Shown here: piece by piece, positions 24,947 to 36,147 of the stretch
How the letters are laid out: every line of letters starts with the position of its first letter
How positions within the stretch are numbered: position 1 is the first letter of the stretch
NCBI GenBank assembly: GCA_947034895.1
Contig: OX344762.1
Coordinates: 77,060,981 to 77,124,980, forward strand
Reading direction: 5' to 3'
Length of the DNA stretch: 64,000 nucleotides
Origin: Rhytidiadelphus loreus
Lineage: Eukaryota > Streptophyta > Bryopsida > Hypnales > Hylocomiaceae
Notes under the pieces: generated by a model
The model's database searches: none
What the model was told of the DNA's origin: nothing
What the model saw: the letters and a program-made list of their open reading frames with translations, nothing else
Program-made: the position numbers and the translations under genes

Positions 24947-25281
24947 TAAGGTAGGAGGTCCACAAAGCGCTCGGGCTCTAAAATCTCCCACCTCCTCAAA
25001 TGTGCATTGTTTGTACATGTTCCTTTTTAATTCATCATACCAATAATGTACAAATAGTTCACACTTTAGGAAGTGGGCAATTTCAAAGCCCATTGCATTT
25101 CAACTTCAAAAATTCATAGCTAATTCCACAAAGCTCCAAAAAATATGAAACGACTTGGGTTAGATGCCAATTTCATTTGTCTTTCAAGAAAAAATTTACT
25201 AAAAAAATTAATTTCAAGAAGTTTCACCTCCCCAAATCCAAATCCAGTTTCAGCTCTTAAATGGGCACTTTATGGACCTCC
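24947..25281 (-). mobile_element. MITE-like repeat of the GGTAGG-end family (copy 2)
   Basis: Starts TAAGGTAGGAGGTCC and ends GGACCTCC. The reverse-orientation core (AAAATATGAAACGACTTGGG, TTCACCTCCCCAAA) is shared with copies at 21166, 26319 and 31869. No coding capacity. Confidence 0.65.
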
Positions 25282-25344
25282 AAATGCCAAAAGTTCCGTC
25301 AATGCCTGGGGCCCAAAATAGTTTCACAGGTGTTCTGCTGGGTC

Positions 25345-25590
25345 TAACTCAGAGTTTGGACATTTGAACCATCAGTCTGCACGTGCTTGGTCTAACTTAG
25401 AGTTTGGACGTTTGAAGCATCAGTCTGGACCAATGCTTGGTCTAACTTAGACAGTTACAGTTACAGTTTGGACATTTGAACCATTGGTCCGGACATGCTT
25501 GGTCTAACTTAGACAGTTTGGACGTTTGAACCATCGGTCTGGACACGCTTAGACTTTTGACATTTGAAACCATTGGTCTCTTATTGCGAG
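25345..25590. repeat. Degenerate ~50-60-bp tandem repeat
   Basis: Four to five imperfect units built on TTTGGACRTTTGAACCATC..GTCTGGAC..GCTTGGTCTAACTTAGA. Unit length varies because of internal ACAGTT duplications. Noncoding. Confidence 0.75.
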
Positions 25591-26318
25591 TGCCATTCAC
25601 ATGCCATACTTCATTACTAACTAACTATGCTTCCTGTTTGACAAAGTATACCTTCCCTTCCCTTACTCGGTCCATGAAGAAGAAGAAAAAAAGCTTGCCT
25701 GTTCTGGGTTGGCCTGGACAATGACAATTGCCACCCCAAGAGTGTCTGGCAACACAAATGGGCGGTGCAAAAAGTAGGTTGGAATGCACAACAATTGAGG
25801 AAGAATGAGGAGCCAACTAAGCTTATGATTGCCATGATTCTGGCAACGCTGAGGAAAACTTGGAGTAGTGGTGTGGGCTACCTTACTCAAAAACAAACAA
25901 GCCTGACCTTCCTTCCTTGCTGGATGGATGGATGTTCCAGTATGTTCCGGTAAGTTCCAGTAAGCTGTTATGCTCAAACTTTTGTAATGTTATGTCATCA
26001 GTTGGGGAACTTATGATTGCCATCCTCACTGGCTCTGGACCACCGAGTTTGGGATCAGCCCCCCGCTCGGCCTTACCAGGGGTGCAAGTAAAAAAAATGC
26101 CCCCTATTTTGGGCCATTCTAGGGTATACTCTTGACTTCACCTAGCTAATTTGGGGTATTTGATCGCAAAAATGAATTAAAAATTTGCAAAAAAATTCAT
26201 GTGCAGAAAATAAATAATTCCAGAGTTTGCCCGCAAGGACAAGCGAGGGTCAGTTCTCCCTGGCCCAAGTTTGGCCGGGGGGAGGCTTTGCTTGAATAAC
26301 TAAGGGCCGTTTTACACC
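25591..26318. other. Intergenic segment with locally higher GC, no gene supported
   Basis: Several overlapping open frames occur on both strands at 25617-25977, but none shows a conserved motif, splice context or codon pattern that sets it apart. It could be an old gene-derived fragment. Confidence 0.35.
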
Positions 26319-26652
26319 TACGGTAGGAGGTAAATGAACCATCTAAGGGCTGGAACTGAATTTGAATTTTGGGGAGGTGAAACATCTTGAAATGGTTTTC
26401 AGTAAATTTTCCATGAAAGACAAGTGAGATTGACATCTAATCCAAGTCGTTTTATATTTTTTGGAGCTTTCTGGAATTAGTTATGAAATTTTGAAGTTGA
26501 AATGGCATAGGGCTCTAAAATGGATCACCTCCTAAAATGAACATTGTTTGTACATTCTTGAAGGCTATGAAAAATAAACATTTACAAATAGTGTACATTT
26601 AAGGTGGTGGTCCATTTTAGAGCCTGCTTCATTTCAGGACCTCCTACCTTAT
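26319..26652 (+). mobile_element. MITE-like repeat of the GGTAGG-end family (copy 3)
   Basis: Starts CGGTAGGAGGTAAATG and ends GGACCTCCTACCTTA. Core CAAGTCGTTTTATATTTTTT and GAATTAGTTATGAAATTTT in forward orientation. Same overall length (about 334 bp) as the copy at 24947 but inverted relative to it. Confidence 0.65.
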
Positions 26653-28950
26653 AGGCTAGGATAATTCCCCGCTTGAGGCTGGTTGCAAAAAATTTCAGAC
26701 CCTTTTGAGCAAAAAGGCCATCTTCAACTACTCATTAGAATAAGATTATAATGGGGACCAATTCTCCCGTATGTAAAGACCTTGAGGCCAAGAAGCTAGG
26801 CCGTTTCAATAAAACCTAAAAGAGAGAGAGGGGCTGAAATTTTCAAGGCCGCTTTACACCTAGAGGCCGGGCTAATTCCCCTTGAGATTGATTGTACAAA
26901 TATCCAACAAATCTAATTTGTTGAAAAAAATACTTTCTCCGTTCCAAAATGATCTTCTTGTCGGTCTTAATTTTTTATCCCCAAATGATCTTCCTATTGT
27001 ACTTTGTGATATTGTGAATTGGTTAGATTTGGGTTTTGATTGCTATTGGGGACCAACAAAACAACTCCAAGTAGTAGTTCCCCCTCCTTCCATGCAATCA
27101 TCAATCAAAAGACAAATGAAATGACTAAAGGGGTCAATGAACATTGTTCATCCTTATTTCTTGCATCTCTTTGAATATTACCCAATTGAAGGAGATGAAG
27201 CTTTGGGAGGCAGAACAAAAGGCCACTCATGGTCTTGAGCATATACTAGATGCCTACAAAATGATGACTTCACACTCAACAATAATTGATCAGTAGTGCT
27301 CTTTGGAAATGCCTCCAAAATCTACTTTTCAATATTCCAAAACTATACTTTGAAAAGGGCTCCAAAACTCAAAGTTTATAGAATACTAGGAGTGCACCAA
27401 ACTCTATTGATAGTGTGAAATTGATTTTTTAAATGTTGTTTTTAGCCTTAATTTGGAACATCTTGTCCAACAAGAAGACCATTTGGGGATGAAAGTAGTA
27501 ATATTTTTTTTAAATTAATTGAAATTTGACATTGGCTCTATGGCCAAGAATTGGTCTCCTATTTTTGGTGCACCCAATTTAACAAGTTTGGGCCATGTCA
27601 GATCATTTTTTTTTTTAATAAAAAATTCATTCCACCAAATAAGCCCAACCTAGGTGTAAAGGGGCTGGGACCAATTTTAGCATTTTGTCCAATCACAAGT
27701 GAGGATTTTGGGCTACAACAAATTGTCTAGGCCTCTAGGTGTAAAGTGTCCCTAAGGTGGATACCCCCCAAAATGCTTGCTTTTGTTATTGTGCCTAAAT
27801 AATAATAATTATTAAATTGGTCAAATGTTCATTGATTTTTTTATTGGCAAGCAAAGTTAAAAGAGGTTCCAACACACCAAAGATTATAACATTTGGATAT
27901 GATATACTAAAGTTATGAAGGGTCCAAGTTTTGGAGGTAGATGTTCTAAAATCATTTCTTCAACGTATATACATGAATTTCTAGTAAATTTTTACTAAAA
28001 ATGTACTTAAAGGTCATTACTTAATATCTTATTTCTAGGACTATATTTAAAAATACACTTGAAACACCCCTTTCTCATCCATATATAGAGATGGGTCATA
28101 TACCCAATGTTTGTTGATAAATTTTGAAGCAAATAATTCACAATTGCTTCTAGAATTGATTGTAGATTGAGTTTAGGGTTTAGGGTTTGAATCTAAGTTC
28201 AGTTCTAGTATGGTCAATTTTTAAGATTATTGTCTTTTTTACTTATTAAGTCATACATAAAGACCACATCTTGAATTCATAAAGGTAAGTTTTTAAGGTG
28301 AAATGTATTTAAACTCTTTAAACTAAAGATTATGTGTAGAGAGGAGCTAGCCCTTGCAACCTAATCTGTCCAATGCCCTACAAAGAATCGAGGCACTTTG
28401 ACATAGTCTAGTTAAGGTATGCATGTCAATGCTAATTACATCAGATAATAGATACTATTATTAAACATAAATTATATTTAGTGGATCTTGTTGGCAATTG
28501 AGAGAGGATTTCACCGCACTTTAGCATGCATTAGTTGGATATCATATGAATAAGTTATGAATTTTCAAAGAATTGTTTTCAGGTGTATAAAAAAAAAACA
28601 CTAGGCTCTTATAGACTCTCATGCTTTGATTGTGTTTACCTAGTTGAATCAATATCTATTTTTTTGTGACGCCTCCTAATCCAATATAGATGTCGCATTA
28701 AGGATACTATTGATTATGGATGTGTAGTACAAGGCAACAATGTTACAGACATTTCTAATTGGCCTCCTTTTGCCAAATGGCAACCATTTCATTAGATCAT
28801 TACATTTGTATTCACAATAAATTGGCCGCCAAAATCTCTAGATTTGAACTTTGGTTGTAGAGAATCTAGGAAAAATTATGAAAGACTAAGTTCAAAACCA
28901 ATATCAAACATGGAAGATGGATACATTGTTGTTGCAATTCAATGTGCATG
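26653..28950. other. AT-rich intergenic DNA, no gene supported
   Basis: No recognised open frame; the 80-codon frame at 26882-27124 has no supporting motif. Two and a half units of the plant telomere-type heptamer TTTAGGG occur at 28171-28188, too few to be a telomere relic by themselves. Confidence 0.4.
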
Positions 28951-28956
28951 GGAAGG

Positions 28957-29560
28957 TGTTATGACCTTTGTCACAATCTATGATGGATGAATGCATTGAG
29001 AGATAGATGATTGATGACTGGTCATGTTGACCATAGATGGATGAATGCAATGATAGATAAATAATTCATGATGTAATGTGGATTAGTCGATAAGCAGAAA
29101 TTGATTGGAGATAGACATTGGATTTATGCACTGGAGTTTGGCAACTCAAGTTGGATGACAAGTGCAATGGATAGACATCTCCAGACGATGGATTTGTGAG
29201 GTGGAACTTGGAGTTAGACAACTTCAAGTAGAAGATCAAGATTAGATGAGATAGGAATGGATACTTAGAATACTTCTAAGTATAACTAAGACTATTATTT
29301 TAGTGGATGGTTCTAGATAGAATCAAGAATAGAAAGCTAAATATAGAAATAAAGACCTAGTCTTTATTCGATATATAAGATAGAGCTCGGGGGAGAGGAG
29401 TCTCTCTCTCTTTGATGAGGATTGATCTCTCTCTATGGTCGGGTGGTTTGAGCTCTTGTGAAACGTTATGTTAATAAGTATACTTGTGTCTTTATTGTAC
29501 TTCCATGGTTATTTGAAGTTACGGTTAATAGGAGGTACATATCAGAAGAAGTCTCTAACA
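28957..29560 (+). mobile_element. Possible solo LTR (Copia-like), tentative
   Basis: Begins TGTTA and ends TAACA, the short inverted ends usual in Copia LTRs. An internal ATATATAAGATAGAG could serve as a TATA region. No 5-bp target duplication, no clear primer-binding site and no second LTR were found, so this is a weak call. Confidence 0.25.
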
Positions 29561-29829
29561 ACATGCTCGATGTTCTCATTTCCACAATGCTTCATAGAAT
29601 GTGGTTGTTATTGATACCCAAGGTGGCCGTACCAAATGGTAGACAACAAACTTTAAAAAGGCAATTATTATAAATTTTCATATTTTTCAATGTCTGAATA
29701 CTACAAAGCTTAAAAATACATAACATTCAGTAGCCTTCAAGGAGGATGCCTTTTTCTCTTTGGAGGCCTTAATAACAAAAAAACATCTACATGGTGAATT
29801 AAAGTAACTTGAGTACCGGAATTAGGGCA

Positions 29830-30620
29830 ATACATTTATGGTGTGCTCTACACTTCTTACTAAATCTTGGACCAAACAAACAAATCAACAAAGAAATACT
29901 AAGATGGATTGTGGAGAATCTTAAGAATCCTTTTGAATCATACCAATGTCATTTAACCCTTTCTTATAAATTTATTTATATATGTTCCAATAAAGGATTT
30001 GCTTTAATAACATTTGTAGGAATGTAGGTTGGAGATATCATTTTTATGTTGAAATCAATTGGCCACTATGAATCCTCAAAGGATATGGAATAATTTGAAA
30101 ACAAGAACTTGACCATTCATTGTCAAAATGTCAAAATGATTTTTGAAGTAGAAATTCAGACTTCATTTAATCATAGTAGAATATTTTTTTTCAAAAAATT
30201 TGATTTAAAACAAGTTGATAAATCAATTTGAAGTTTATCTCAAAAAATCCATTTGAGATTTCAAGCCTCCAATCAAAAGATATGTACAAAATTCAAGATG
30301 TTTGAAAATGTCAAAGAAAATGTCCCTTCCAACCTCTCATTGAAATTTGTCCATAACTTTTGATTGGAAGCTCAAAATCTCAAATGAATTTTTTGAAATG
30401 AAATTTAACTTAATTTCTTGACTTGTTTCAGTTCAAAGATTTTTGAAAAAAATTAATTTGCTATGCCTAAATGAGGTTTGAAATTCTACTTCAAACACAA
30501 TTTCTTGCTTTTGATTTAATTACAAGCGGTTCAAGAACTCCTACTAATTCTAATTTACATATCCCACATGGTATGTTTCACCTCCTACCACCCCAAATGT
30601 ATATAAAGAACTTGATTTTA
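29830..30620 (-). repeat. Dispersed ~0.8-kb hairpin-bearing repeat, copy A
   Basis: Reverse-oriented relative of copies at 32780 and 44050. It contains an internal inverted repeat of roughly 150-bp arms centred near 30320 (CAAGCCTCCAATCAAAAG / CTTTTGATTGGAAGCTC), the block AAGGGTTAAATGACATTGG in complement, and an edge near GTAGGAGGTGAAAC in complement. Noncoding. Confidence 0.65.
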
Positions 30621-30889
30621 CAATTCTGAACACAAATCATGAATGACTTGGTAAGCATAGTGAGATAAGTTAGTTGGTGAATTTATTGTTCTTTGTGAAT
30701 TAAATGGGTTTTTGTAAAGTTTTATTAAAACCTCTAAAAACTTTTGTTTTTTATCGACCGAGTCAAATGTAATTTCACTGCTATCTAGTGACTGTACACA
30801 ATGCAGTCATTGCAATTAAATAATTGAGCTTTGCTATTGACTTGGTTGCTTGATTGTTATTTAGAATTCTGACAATTTTTGACATATGT

Positions 30890-31005
30890 CCTCTTAGCTA
30901 CTGATGGATGTGGAATTTTTCACACCACATCATCCAAGGAATGAAATGGTATGAAATGTTCCACACCATTCCGTCCTAAGAAGGGCAATCCTTCTCACTG
31001 CTATT
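30890..31005. repeat. Short palindromic repeat, left partner
   Basis: TAGCTACTGATGGATGTGG ... CACACCATTCCGTCC. The complement, in reverse order, occurs at 32440-32530, so the pair forms the inner part of the large inverted arrangement around 31.7 kb. Confidence 0.6.
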
Positions 31006-31348
31006 GAATGTTATGTAAAGTGTCAAAGTTTTTCAATTTTCTTTACGGTTTTCAATTTCATGAAATTGAGAACAACTGCAATCAATTTCAATTTTGCACA
31101 CTTCACATTGTTGAAGTTCAAAACATGTGTGTCCATAACATTGTTGCTTCACATTGTATAGTACATAAGTTGCCTTAAACCCTCATTACCCAAGGAGACG
31201 AAAAGTAAAAGGAACCACAATCAAACATTATAGGAAAATGTTCCAACCACTCAAATTCAGATTTTGACATTGCATTTACTACACAATGAAGCTAGTCACA
31301 CATCCCAATACTGAAGACATTAGTCCACCTCAATTTTGACGTGTGGAG

Positions 31349-31763
31349 ACTAAGGTAGAACTACCCATTACCACCCTGATTCGCAATCTGACTATATTGG
31401 GGCCAACTTTAGGAAAGACACATATTTTTCAGAGGTGTGCTCTTGTTTTAGGAGTCAAACCCAAGCGGAATTATAATTTTTTGATAAAAATTGTAATTTT
31501 TGTGAATTTCTGAAGTGAAACTACACAACCGCCACTAGACTGGATTCATAAACGTCTTCTTACAACTCAATACCGCTTTCCAATGTACCTAATAGCACTT
31601 GAAGATTCACCAATCATTAATTGACACGATATCTTTTAATAGCATTAATAAATTATTGTTGTCAGAATCTGAAGTGGATTTGTATGTTTTTATGACGGAA
31701 TTGGGATAAAGTTGTAGACCACGGAATTGAATCACTGACGGGATTGGGCAGTTCTACCTTAGT
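31349..31763. mobile_element. MITE-like element with ACTAAGGTAGAACTRCCC ends
   Basis: The left end ACTAAGGTAGAACTACCC and the right end GGGCAGTTCTACCTTAGT are inverted with one mismatch. About 415 bp, no open frame. No convincing target duplication. The TAAGGTAG start resembles the neighbouring family at 31869. Confidence 0.6.
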
Positions 31764-31868
31764 AGTACACTCATGGGTCAAACAAACCATGGCCGGTGAG
31801 AAGTTGAAGTCTTTTTACATATCACTCATGTGGCAATCAAAAGCAAGATATATAAGCTTACCTTGAAT

Positions 31869-32162
31869 TAAGGTAGGGGGCTGTAAAAGCGACCCTTTAA
31901 GAGCTGATTTGCATTTTGGGGAAGCTAAATTACTTAAAATAATTTTTAGTCAATTTTTGTGGTAAGAAAAATGGAATTGTCATCTAACCCAAGTCGTTTC
32001 ATATTTTTTGGACCTTCATGAAATTAGTTGTGAATTTTTGAAGTTGAAAACACAGTGGTTTCTAAAAGCGACCCCTCCTGAAATGTACACTTCTGGTACA
32101 TGTTAGAGGCAAAATGTACCAGATCGCTTTTAGAGAGGTCGCTTTTACAGCCCCCTACCTTA
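31869..32162 (+). mobile_element. MITE-like repeat of the GGTAGG-end family (copy 4, best preserved)
   Basis: Perfect 26-bp terminal inverted repeats beginning TAAGGTAGGGGGCTG. Total 294 bp. The interior contains the core CAAGTCGTTTCATATTTTTT and GAAATTAGTTGTGAATTTT. A second nested complementary pair, GCGACC / GGTCGC, sits at the inner edge of the ends. No coding capacity; non-autonomous DNA-transposon type. Confidence 0.8.
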
Positions 32163-32439
32163 CACTCCAAGTTGAGAAGAGAGTTTGCTGCACAGCTTGC
32201 ATGAGAGTTTGGAGAAAAGAATTTGTAGCCAGGTTGAAGTGCAAGTGGCCCGGCCAAAACCAAAGGTGCAAAGTGCAGACCAAAGAAATGGATGAAGTAT
32301 TGTTGATGACAATCGAGGGTTAGCTTATGTTTTATCAAAAAATAAATTAACTACCATTTATATTGAAAAGAGATGGAATTGACCAAAAAAAACTAGGTCT
32401 CTTACATGAGACTTGTATGAAACATAACATTCGGTAGCA

Positions 32440-32530
32440 GGTACTGCCTTCTGTTGGACGGAATGGTGTGATATTTCACATCATTTCATCCCCAGATGAC
32501 ACGATGTGAAATATTCCACACCCATCAGTA
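32440..32530. repeat. Short palindromic repeat, right partner
   Basis: GGACGGAATGGTGTG ... CCATCAGTAGCTA. Complement of 30890-31005, with a similar hairpin inside (GATGTGAAATATTCCACA region). Confidence 0.6.
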
Positions 32531-32779
32531 GCTATGTATTCACATATTGCAAATTGTCAGAAAATTGAAACTTGCTCAATTGGATACCAGACCAAAATCA
32601 CAATTAATTTTAGTAGCAAAATCAGTTAGTAAAAAACAATGCACTAAATTGAATTACTAACATGGTAAATGTTTATGAATAAAATCATCAAAAAAAGATT
32701 AAACTTGTTGAACTCAATATTTCAATTTCCTAATCATGTTTTGATTGTCATTTATACTGTATGCATGCACATGGTGAAA

Positions 32780-33590
32780 ATAACTCTTTATATACATATG
32801 AGGTGATAGGAGGTAAAACAAACAATGTGGGATATATAAATTAAAATTAATAAGAGCTTAATTATCTATAGTTAAAGCAAATTGAAGCAAAAATTATATT
32901 TAAAATAGAATTTCAGACCTCATTTAGGCATAGTATAATAAAGCTTTTTAAAAAACGTTTAAACTAAAAAAAAGTTGAAAAATCAAATTAAATTTCATCC
33001 TCAAGAAATTCATTTGATATTTAAAGCCTCCAATAAAAAGTTATGAACAAATTTTAGAGAAGGGTTGGAAGGGACATTTTTTTTACATTTTTAAATGTCC
33101 TTTTGGGATTTTTTCCATAAATTTTGATTGGAGGCTTGAAATCTCAAACAGATTTTTGGAGATGAAATTTAAATAAATTTAACAACTTTTTCTAGTCCAA
33201 AGTTAAAAAAAAAAATTCTACTATGACTAAATGAGATTTAAAATTATACATCAAACATAATGTAGACATTTTGACTATGAGTGGTCAAACTCTCATTTTC
33301 AAATTAAACCATACTCTTTGAGGATTCATGGTGGACAATTGATTTCAATATAAAAATGACATCTCCAACCTTCATTCTTACAAATGTCTTTTAAGCTATC
33401 CTTGCACCAGGCCATCAAAATTATTTTTTGATGGCAAAGGGTTAAATGACATTGGTTTTTATTCAAGGGTTTCTCAAGATTTTTGACAAATCATCATAAC
33501 ATTTTCTTGACTGGTTTGAGATTTTGTGAAAAGAATATTGTACACCATATAAGTTATCTACTGCCATGATCCTGGTACCCGGTATTGAAG
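32780..33590 (+). repeat. Dispersed ~0.8-kb hairpin-bearing repeat, copy B
   Basis: Forward copy: GATAGGAGGTAAAACA, TGTGGGATATATAAA, TTTCAGACCTCATTTAGGC, then an internal hairpin centred near 33095, then GGGTTAAATGACATTGG. It mirrors copy A at 29830-30620. Confidence 0.65.
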
Positions 33591-34530
33591 CTTACTATAA
33601 TTTCCCAAGTGGATGTTTTTCGTGGATGAAACCTCTAGAGACGGAAAGACAGCCCGGTTGAAGAGTATTGAATGTTATGAGAATGTATGGAAAAAAATTT
33701 AGAATTTTTTATCAACTAAATTGTAAGATATGAGTATTCAAAGTGAAAAAATAATAATTTTTCTATACCTTGCAATATATACTACCATAGGTTTTAGACT
33801 TTGAATCTTTTAACTTCAATTTTTGCATTGCAATTGAAAGTCTTATAAATTTATTCTAAATTATACATATTAATTATTTGATATTTGAATATATGCACAA
33901 CTTCTTGTTCAAGATTCACATTTATTCTATTAAAATAAGATTCAAAACAATTATACAAGTGATATATTATACTACATTAAATTTACATTTGCATTTTCTA
34001 TTTTTTAGAGTGCTAGAATAAACCAACCTTATTTGCCCGCTTATTTGGTCATATTTATACTTTTAATTTTAGCAAAATTTGTCCAAATTTAGCTGAAATT
34101 GCATCCCTTAGAAATCAAAATGATATTGAATTAAATTTCTTGCATCAACATTATTTAAAGGATTCATGATCAAATTCATAAGTTTTCTTGTAGCAACAAT
34201 TAACTCTAGTTTCTTCTTGCACTTGAGGTAATTTGCAATTATGGCCTTGTTAGAGGCATGGATCTATGATAATAATGATGTCAGAAGTCTTCATTCCTAC
34301 TATCTTATCTATATACAAATTATTGGTGGAAATACCTAATTTTGTGGCAAAAGAATGATCAAAATTATACACAAGTCAAGACAAAGATTGATCACATAGA
34401 AAATCTCTTCATCAATGTGTGTGATCCTAATGTAGCATCTCAAATCCAAAGTTTTATTTCCAAAGTATGAACTAAAAATAGTATTACTCCTCCATCCAAA
34501 TAGAAAATATAAACATCCAATCCAAGATTG
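33591..34530. other. AT-rich intergenic DNA, nothing recognised
   Basis: No open frame above background, no repeat relationship noticed inside the window. Confidence 0.4.
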
Positions 34531-35425
34531 ATTAGCCCCTAAGTTCCATTAAAAGTCCCTTTAGGGGACTCATGGGACTTCGAGCAACAATCTCTAATTC
34601 CAATTTTTGGCAAGATTTTTTGAAACTTTTTTTCAAGATAGGAAATTTGATTAGCTTTTTAAAAAATAATTTTTATTTCAATCAATGTTGGGGAGCAAAA
34701 GTTATGCCATAACAAGCTCAAACAAGAGATCATAGGCAACAAAAAAACAAAAAAGTTGAAATATATATTTTAAGATTTTATTTCGTATAGATTATACTTT
34801 TGTCTATTTAGAAAGATTAGATTTATTCCATTTGGATTATTGGATAAGTGATGAAGTTTCTTGTTTTGGCGGGCAATTTTAGTAAATTCCTAAGAAAATA
34901 ATAGATTGGACAATTCATGAACTCAATTCTAATGATTTTTCAAAAGAAGAAGTTGTACATGGTTAAATTTGCCTTGTAGAACAATCTCACTGTTGGGATT
35001 AGTGTGTTTTAATTCTATCTAAAAACTATTTTAGTTTTTCCCTCTATCTTGTACCTACTTTGATTTAACAATTTGAAAAAAATTATATTCTTGTTTTGAA
35101 TTTTTGTATCCCCAAAAATTTCAACTCAATTCTTCAACATAAAAATTTAAATTCACAATTTGTACTACAAAAATTTTAAGTTGAGAGGATTCAAAGCATT
35201 ATAATTAATTAGGCTAGGGATGAAAAAACTCGTTTTCTTCACTGATACAACCAAAGTTTCTAAAATTCCTTTCAAACATTCTCATATTAGTCTTAGTCAA
35301 GATCCCATGGTTAAATATGCAAAAGAAACAAATGTTTAAAATTTTTCTTGTTTGCTGAAAATGGTCATTTTGAGTGTTTTTTAACACACCAAAAAGTGTC
35401 CTCAAGACTTTAGGGGTCAAAATTT
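34531..35425 (+). repeat. Dispersed ~0.85-kb repeat, copy 2
   Basis: Best-preserved of the three related copies. The left end is TTAGCCCCTAAGTTCC and the right end GACTTTAGGGGTCAAAA, which are inverted relative to one another. The interior matches the copies at 22880 and 48663 in block order. Confidence 0.55.
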
Positions 35426-35774
35426 GTGAGAAAACCACACTATTGAGGGTGTAAAAATAGTTTCAATGCAGCTTAGTTACAAATCTTCAGTCCCTTAAAG
35501 ATATAATGACACTAGTTTAGCCTAAAAAAACCTTCCTTTAGGCCAAGGACAAACAATAATACCATAAAATGTTTCCTGCAATCACCCATACATATTTAGT
35601 TGCAAATGTAACACATATTTTCAATAGGAAGGTTTGAATCAAAAGCTTTGAATGGAAAACAGCACAAAACATGAACATTATACATTTCAATGTCAACATA
35701 GTTGAAACATAAAATGATCCTCTTTGTCTTGTTGTGTCAATACTCTGTTTGTCTTGCTGAAAGCTCCTCATTCA

Positions 35775-36147
35775 ATTTGTGTGAAGATTGGTAACTGAAA
35801 ATTAGGGTTCCATCACTTGATTCCCAAAACAAACCTTACAAAACAGATTTGTGTGAAGATTGGTAACTGAAAGTTAGGGTTCCATCAATTGATTCCAAAA
35901 CAAACCGTACCAAATAGATTTGTGTGAAGATTGGTAACTGGAAATTAGGGTTCCATCAATTGATTCCCAAAACAAGCCCTACAAAACAGATTTGTGTGAA
36001 GGATGGTAACTGAAAGTTAGGGTTCCATCAATTGATTCCAAAACAAACCGTACCAAATAGATTTGTGTGAAGATTGGTAACCGAGTTAGGGTTCCATCAA
36101 TTGATTCCCAAAACAAGCCCTACAAAACAGATTTGTGTGAAGATTGT
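35775..36147. repeat. ~72-bp tandem array, six units, alternating A/B types
   Basis: Units start with ATTTGTGTGAAGATTGG at 35775, 35847, 35918, 35990, 36061 and 36131 (last incomplete). One unit type ends CCCTACAAAACAG (or CCTTACAAAACAG), the other CCGTACCAAATAG; they alternate, giving a ~143-bp higher-order unit. Every full unit carries TTAGGGTTCCATCA. Noncoding. Confidence 0.9.

Noticed and set aside
25617..25977. Nested minus-strand frames up to 104 codons
   Set aside because: No homology-like motif, and the plus strand is open over the same DNA.
28171..28188. TTTAGGG repeats as an interstitial telomere
   Set aside because: Only about two and a half units; too short to separate from chance or a promoter telo-box.
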